From contig NZ_LSJI01000065.1 in NCBI RefSeq assembly GCF_001557235.1, positions 1-8,358 of the forward strand: 8,358 nt of DNA. Direction: 5' to 3'. Shown piece after piece: positions 6,005 through 8,358 of this stretch. The translations under genes and the position numbers were made by a program. The notes under the pieces were generated by a model, which was not told the DNA's origin, searched no databases, and was given only the letters and a program-made list of their open reading frames with translations. How positions within the stretch are numbered: position 1 is the first letter of the stretch; every line of letters starts with the position of its first letter. This DNA is from Phenylobacterium sp. CCH9-H3. Lineage in GTDB: Bacteria; Pseudomonadota; Alphaproteobacteria; Caulobacterales; Caulobacteraceae.

Positions 6005-6264
6005 TCGCGGGGCCCGAGCTGACCGTCGCACCGGCGCACGAGGACGACGCCGACCTGCTGACGCGGGCCCAGGCCTCGGAGTACCTGCGCCGTTTCCATA
6101 TCCAGATGAAGGTCGCCACGCTGGCCCGACTCTGGTCGGTCGGCGGCGACGGCCCGCCCTGCCGACACATAAGAGGCAAGCCCTGGTACCCGCGGGGGGA
6201 GCTGCGGGCCTGGGCGCTGTCCCAGCAGACCCGGCTTCGGCGGTCGCGAAGGGAGACGCGGTGA
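6001..6264 (+). CDS. Excisionase-like helix-turn-helix protein
   Basis: This 87-residue protein has an acidic lead (residues 9-18) followed by LLTRAQASEYLRRFHI, LARLWSVGGDGPPCRHI and KPWYPRGELRAWA. That is the winged helix-turn-helix layout of MerR/excisionase-like (HTH_17) proteins that bind DNA and control integration, excision or transfer. The tail is basic (RLRRSRRETR). The ATG at 6001 overlaps the stop of the transglycosylase remnant as ATGA. In alphaproteobacterial integrative elements a similar small DNA-binding gene often sits beside a lytic transglycosylase, which fits its place here. Which sites it binds is unknown. An 11-codon frame (6264-6299) sits between its stop and the next gene and is probably not a gene. 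Confidence 0.75.
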   Translation: MIAGPELTVAPAHEDDADLLTRAQASEYLRRFHIQMKVATLARLWSVGGDGPPCRHIRGKPWYPRGELRAWALSQQTRLRRSRRETR

Positions 6265-6295
6265 TGACGGGCGTCGTGGGAAGGGCAGAGGCAAC

Positions 6296-6727
6296 ATGAC
6301 CCAGTGGACCGACTTCCTCGATTCGGAAGGACCGGATGGGGCCTATCTGCCCTGGAAGCGGGTTGAACCGCGGGTCGGCATCAGCCGCACCACGGCGTGG
6401 CGCCTGCAACGATCGGGCGATTTCCCGAAGCCCTACGTCGTGTCACCCGGCCGGGTCGCCTACAAGGAAAGCGAAGTCGAAGCCTGGAAGGCGTCGCGCG
6501 GCCACCGTGACGAACGCCTGGCCGAGAGGTCTCCGGTCGACGCGCGGGCGTCCTCCCGGCCTAAAGCGTCCGGCCCGGCCGAGTCGCCCTGCGTTCTGGA
6601 CGCGGGCAAGTCCCCAACGCCCGCGTCCGCGGCGACGGCGTCACAGATCGCAACCGAACGCGCTGCGCCCCTCGCGCAGGCGAACCGCAAGCGCGGGGAC
6701 AGTCGCCAGATCACGTTCGACTTCTAA
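6296..6727 (+). CDS. AlpA-type regulator with long disordered tail
   Basis: This 143-residue protein has two parts. Residues 17-68 are AlpA/excisionase-like: YLPWKRVEPRVGISRTTAWR, LQRSGDFPKPYVVSPGRVAY and KESEVEAWKASR, a single helix-turn-helix plus wing. AlpA proteins control integrase or transfer genes of phages and integrative elements. Residues 70-137 are rich in Ala, Pro, Ser and Arg and look disordered. The protein ends SRQITFDF, a Gln/hydrophobic/aromatic hexamer that resembles sliding-clamp-binding peptides (QLxLxF); that reading is inference. The ATG at 6296 follows AGGGCAGAGG by a few bases and lies 31 bp after the upstream gene's stop, so the two are probably co-transcribed. The domain is intact; most AlpA proteins are about 70 residues, so the tail is unusual. 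Confidence 0.8.
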   Translation: MTQWTDFLDSEGPDGAYLPWKRVEPRVGISRTTAWRLQRSGDFPKPYVVSPGRVAYKESEVEAWKASRGHRDERLAERSPVDARASSRPKASGPAESPCVLDAGKSPTPASAATASQIATERAAPLAQANRKRGDSRQITFDF

Positions 6728-6801
6728 GCGACCCGCGCGGCCTGACTCACGGGCTTGAGACTTGACGTGCCAAGCGGGGCCACGACGGATAGAGGCATCT
6801 C

Positions 6802-7113
6802 ATGGACTTTGTCGACGTCATCGGCGCCTCCGGCGCGGCCTACCGCTTTCGAGCGGCCACGCTGGAGCAGCTTCCGGTCACCGGCGGAAACCTCATCGTG
6901 GCGACGGGCGCGCCGCCGCGCCTGGGCGTGCGGCTCTGCGCCTCCGCCCACACCCTGCAGAAAGCTGCGCCGGCGGCGCGCGACGCGCTGGCCGCCGCCC
7001 GCAGCGGGCAGGTCTTCATCCGCCTCAACATCGCGCGCGCCACGCGAGAGGCCGAACATGCCGACATCGTGGCCGCCTTCGCGCCCGACCTGGATCTCCC
7101 GGACTTGGACTGA
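6802..7113 (+). CDS. Conserved-looking hypothetical protein of integrative-element context
   Basis: This 103-residue protein starts MDFVDVIGASGAAYRFRAAT. The first half is beta-like (FVDVIG, YRFR, GNLIVATG, LGVRLCA). A central Ala-rich helix follows (SAHTLQKAAPAARDALAAAR), then QVFIRLNIARATREAEHADI and an acidic end DLDLPDLD. I cannot name the family or function. No membrane segment or signal peptide is visible, so it is probably cytosolic. AGAGG at 6791-6795 lies 6 bases before the ATG. Codon use matches its neighbours. It follows the AlpA-type gene by 74 bp on the same strand and may belong to the same transcription unit. The RLNIAR.TREAEHADI segment is the part most likely to be conserved. 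Confidence 0.72.
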   Translation: MDFVDVIGASGAAYRFRAATLEQLPVTGGNLIVATGAPPRLGVRLCASAHTLQKAAPAARDALAAARSGQVFIRLNIARATREAEHADIVAAFAPDLDLPDLD

Positions 7114-7181
7114 CGCGCGCCAAGGGCCAGGAGCCGCTTGACCCCGGCACCATGAAGCCACCTTGCGACGCCGTAACTGGC

Positions 7182-7250
7182 GTTCGACCATTCCAAGGTG
7201 AGGATTTCGCTGTTCCGGCAGCCCGTGGGCGTCAGCACCGCATCCGCCAT
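7182..7250 (-). pseudogene. Tyrosine recombinase (phage integrase) shred
   Basis: The minus strand reads MADAVLTPTGCRNSEILTLE and then WSN (7182-7250). TGCRxSEILxLxW is the signature around the first catalytic arginine (here coded at 7215-7217) of tyrosine integrases. Upstream and downstream residues in the frame are not integrase-like: the following 25 residues (ASYGVARWLHGAGV..) lack the expected strand pair. No His-x-x-Arg or tyrosine box is visible in the window. This 340-bp gap between 7113 and 7454 therefore holds a mere fragment of an integrase, plus the hipB promoter at its right end. Assignment rests on one motif. Confidence 0.5.
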
Positions 7251-7381
7251 GACCGTCCGTATGGGGCCCCGGCAGCATGGCGCCGTGGTCGTGTCGCGGC
7301 AGCGCTCGGCCGTGCCCGCGAGGACGGCCACCAGCACCGGCCAGCGTGGCTTCTGTTGGCTCGCGCACACTCCGAGATGGC

Positions 7382-7397
7382 GTCGGATTAAGCCGAC
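7382..7397 (+). promoter_or_regulatory. HipB-type operator 1
   Basis: GTCGG-ATTAAG-CCGAC is a 5-bp inverted repeat with a 6-base centre, upstream of the hipB-like gene. It has the same half-sites and spacing as a second copy 31 bp downstream, about three helical turns away, suggesting cooperative binding on one face of the DNA. Confidence 0.7.
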
Positions 7398-7404
7398 ATA
7401 ATGG

Positions 7405-7433
7405 TTGAATTTGTCGGCTCAAACCGACAAAAT
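7405..7433 (+). promoter_or_regulatory. Promoter of the hipBA-like operon
   Basis: TTGAAT (7405-7410) and CAAAAT (7428-7433) are separated by 17 bp and each match the sigma-70 consensus at 4 of 6 positions. Operator 2 fills the spacer. GGAGG at 7443-7447 precedes the ATG at 7454 by 6 bases, so the leader would be very short. A CATAAT at 7397-7402 is an alternative -10 box without a good -35 partner. Confidence 0.6.
7410..7431 (+). promoter_or_regulatory. HipB-type operator 2
   Basis: TTTGTCGG-CTCAAA-CCGACAAA is a perfect 8-bp inverted repeat with a 6-base centre. It lies between the predicted -35 and -10 boxes of the hipB-like gene, so a bound HipB dimer would block the promoter. The GTCGG-N6-CCGAC core is shared with operator 1. 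Confidence 0.75.
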
Positions 7434-7453
7434 GGCGCCTTGGGAGGATTTCC

Positions 7454-7792
7454 ATGCGTCGCGGCCACCTGCTGACCACCCCGCCCTACGAGGTCGAAAG
7501 CGCCCTGAAGCGCCTCGGCGCGGATCTGCGCACGGCGCGCCTGCGCCGCAACATCACCCTGGCCGAAGTGGCCGAGCGCATCGGCGCCAGCCGGGAGGTG
7601 GTGGGCGGCGCCGAGCACGGCAAGCCGTCCACGAGCGTGGCGGTATATGCGGCCCTTCTGTGGTCCTATGGGATGTCGGAGCGACTGGGGGGACTGGCCG
7701 ATCCGACGTCGGATGACGAGGGGCTGCGCCTTGCCGCGCTGCGGGAGCGGCGACACGCTCGAGCGCCTCAGCCGCTCGACGATGACTTCTGA
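7454..7792 (+). CDS. HipB-like Xre-family antitoxin/regulator
   Basis: This 112-residue protein has a Cro/C1-type helix-turn-helix at about 22-75: GADLRTARLRRNITLAEVAE, then RIGASREVVGGAEHGKPSTS and a VYAALLWSYGM helix. Its place directly before a hipA-like gene, with an 8-bp gap, identifies it as the HipB partner. HipB binds HipA and represses the operon through palindromic operators such as the two upstream. The C-terminal tail is charged and ends PLDDDF. The ATG at 7454 has a good ribosome binding site (GGAGG, 6 bases upstream). The usual Ser/Arg of the recognition helix (xSRxExG) is replaced by VGGAEHG, so DNA specificity may differ from better-known members. It appears intact. Confidence 0.85.
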   Translation: MRRGHLLTTPPYEVESALKRLGADLRTARLRRNITLAEVAERIGASREVVGGAEHGKPSTSVAVYAALLWSYGMSERLGGLADPTSDDEGLRLAALRERRHARAPQPLDDDF

Positions 7793-7800
7793 GCGCACCG

Positions 7801-8358
7801 ATGCCTGCGGCCTATGTCTACATCACCCTGCCCGGCGCAACGGAGGCGGTCACCGCCGGGCGTTTCGAGCACACCGTCGAGCGCAGCGGCGTGGCCGTCG
7901 GCCGGTTCGTCTACGGCCGCCGCTACCGCGAGCGGCCGGACGCCGTCGAGATCGACCCGGTCGAGCTCCGCCTGGGCCGCGCCGGCTTCGAGACGGTGCG
8001 GCTGGGCGGCGTCTTCGGAGCTCTCCGCGACTCCGGCCCGGACTACTGGGGCCGGCGCGTCATCGAAAAGCACGCCGGCCTCGGCCAGCTCGGCGAGCTC
8101 GACTATCTGCTGCACTCCCCCGACGACCGGGCGGGCGCGATGGGCTTCGGTCTCGGCGTGGAGCCGCCCGCGCCGGCGCGCCAGTTCAATAAGACCTGGG
8201 ACCTCGAGAAACTGCAGACCCTTGCCGAGGCGTTGCTCGCCGATGAGCCGCTCAAGGACGCCGCCCAGGTGGAAGAGCTGCTGCTGCTCGGCACCTCCAT
8301 GGGCGGGGCGCGGCCGAAGGTGGTGGTGGAGAGCCAGGACGCCTTGTGGCTCGCCAAG
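7801..8358 (+). CDS. HipA-family serine/threonine kinase toxin, N-terminal part (runs off window)
   Basis: The frame is open from ATG 7801 to the window end, giving 186 residues of a protein usually about 420-440 long. Residues 1-110 match the HipA N-terminal subdomain: VGRFVYGRRY at 33-42 and GPDYWGRRVIEK at 79-90. The kinase part then begins, with a glycine-rich loop GTSMGGARPK at 164-173 followed by VVVESQDALWLAK. Ser166 lies where E. coli HipA has Ser150, the residue whose autophosphorylation inactivates the kinase. HipA phosphorylates glutamyl-tRNA synthetase in E. coli, while relatives choose other targets, so the target here is unknown. It starts 8 bp after the hipB-like stop and would be co-transcribed. 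Catalytic and metal-binding residues lie beyond the window, so intactness cannot be judged. Confidence 0.93.
   Translation, partial: MPAAYVYITLPGATEAVTAGRFEHTVERSGVAVGRFVYGRRYRERPDAVEIDPVELRLGRAGFETVRLGGVFGALRDSGPDYWGRRVIEKHAGLGQLGELDYLLHSPDDRAGAMGFGLGVEPPAPARQFNKTWDLEKLQTLAEALLADEPLKDAAQVEELLLLGTSMGGARPKVVVESQDALWLAK

Noticed and set aside
5490..6299. Plus-strand 269-codon frame across the toxin-antitoxin promoter and transglycosylase remnant
   Set aside because: It runs antisense to the antitoxin and out of frame with the AYNAGP and helix-turn-helix segments; composition is shadow-like, apart from a short DGRFAAA piece of the decayed transglycosylase.
6264..6299. Eleven-codon frame between the excisionase-like and AlpA-type genes
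   Set aside because: Although it overlaps stop and start codons on both sides, it is too short to support; it may only help translational coupling.
6724..7479. Minus-strand 251-codon frame
   Set aside because: It covers the complement of the 103-residue gene and the hipB promoter; no family features, and the integrase motif lies in another frame.
1..8358. CRISPR array, tRNA, rRNA or riboswitch
   Set aside because: No regularly spaced direct repeats beyond the three GGAAT units at the left edge, and no cloverleaf or known RNA motif was seen on reading both strands.

Overview
The window is GC-rich DNA with a strong preference for G or C at third codon positions. The gene families point to an alphaproteobacterium, probably Caulobacterales or a relative (Caulobacter, Phenylobacterium, Brevundimonas). 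That placement rests on protein style and composition, not on a marker gene. Overall this looks like an accessory, much-rearranged region: small intact genes alternate with broken pieces of arsenic-resistance and integrative-element genes.

Region 1 (1-1364): tandem GGAAT-containing units resemble the outer end of an IS21-type insertion sequence whose body would lie to the left. They are followed by a class V PLP-dependent aminotransferase with a Tat-like leader. Region 2 (1515-2426): the tail of an arsenic operon on the minus strand. An intact glutaredoxin-type arsenate reductase (arsC) is translationally coupled to the C-terminal third of an aquaglyceroporin (aqpS type). The aquaporin is cut near 2110 and abuts an unrelated, truncated plus-strand reading frame.

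Region 3 (2392-3534): a small DUF7662-like protein (minus), a small helical hypothetical protein (plus), and, overlapping it by ATGA, a decayed gene with two compensating frameshifts and an in-frame TAG. Region 4 (3679-4593): an intact single-chain nucleotidyltransferase-HEPN protein that lacks the RNase motif. Region 5 (4779-5681): a type II toxin-antitoxin operon on the minus strand (DUF1778/TacA-type antitoxin, GNAT toxin). A perfect 10-bp inverted repeat sits between the predicted -35 and -10 boxes.

Region 6 (about 5785-7250): remains of an integrative element. It holds the C-terminal end of a lytic transglycosylase, an excisionase-like helix-turn-helix protein coupled to it, an AlpA-type regulator, a 103-residue protein of unknown function, and a shred of tyrosine recombinase on the other strand. 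Region 7 (7382-8358): a hipBA-type operon with two GTCGG-N6-CCGAC operators 31 bp apart, a HipB-like regulator and the N-terminal 186 residues of a HipA-family kinase that runs off the window.

Three toxin-antitoxin-like modules (MNT-HEPN, TacAT-like, HipBA-like) thus lie within about 4.7 kb of element debris. I did not find a clearly new multi-gene system. The most rewarding items are the two well-formed autoregulatory promoters, the chimeric junction at the aquaporin fragment, and the uncharacterised small proteins.
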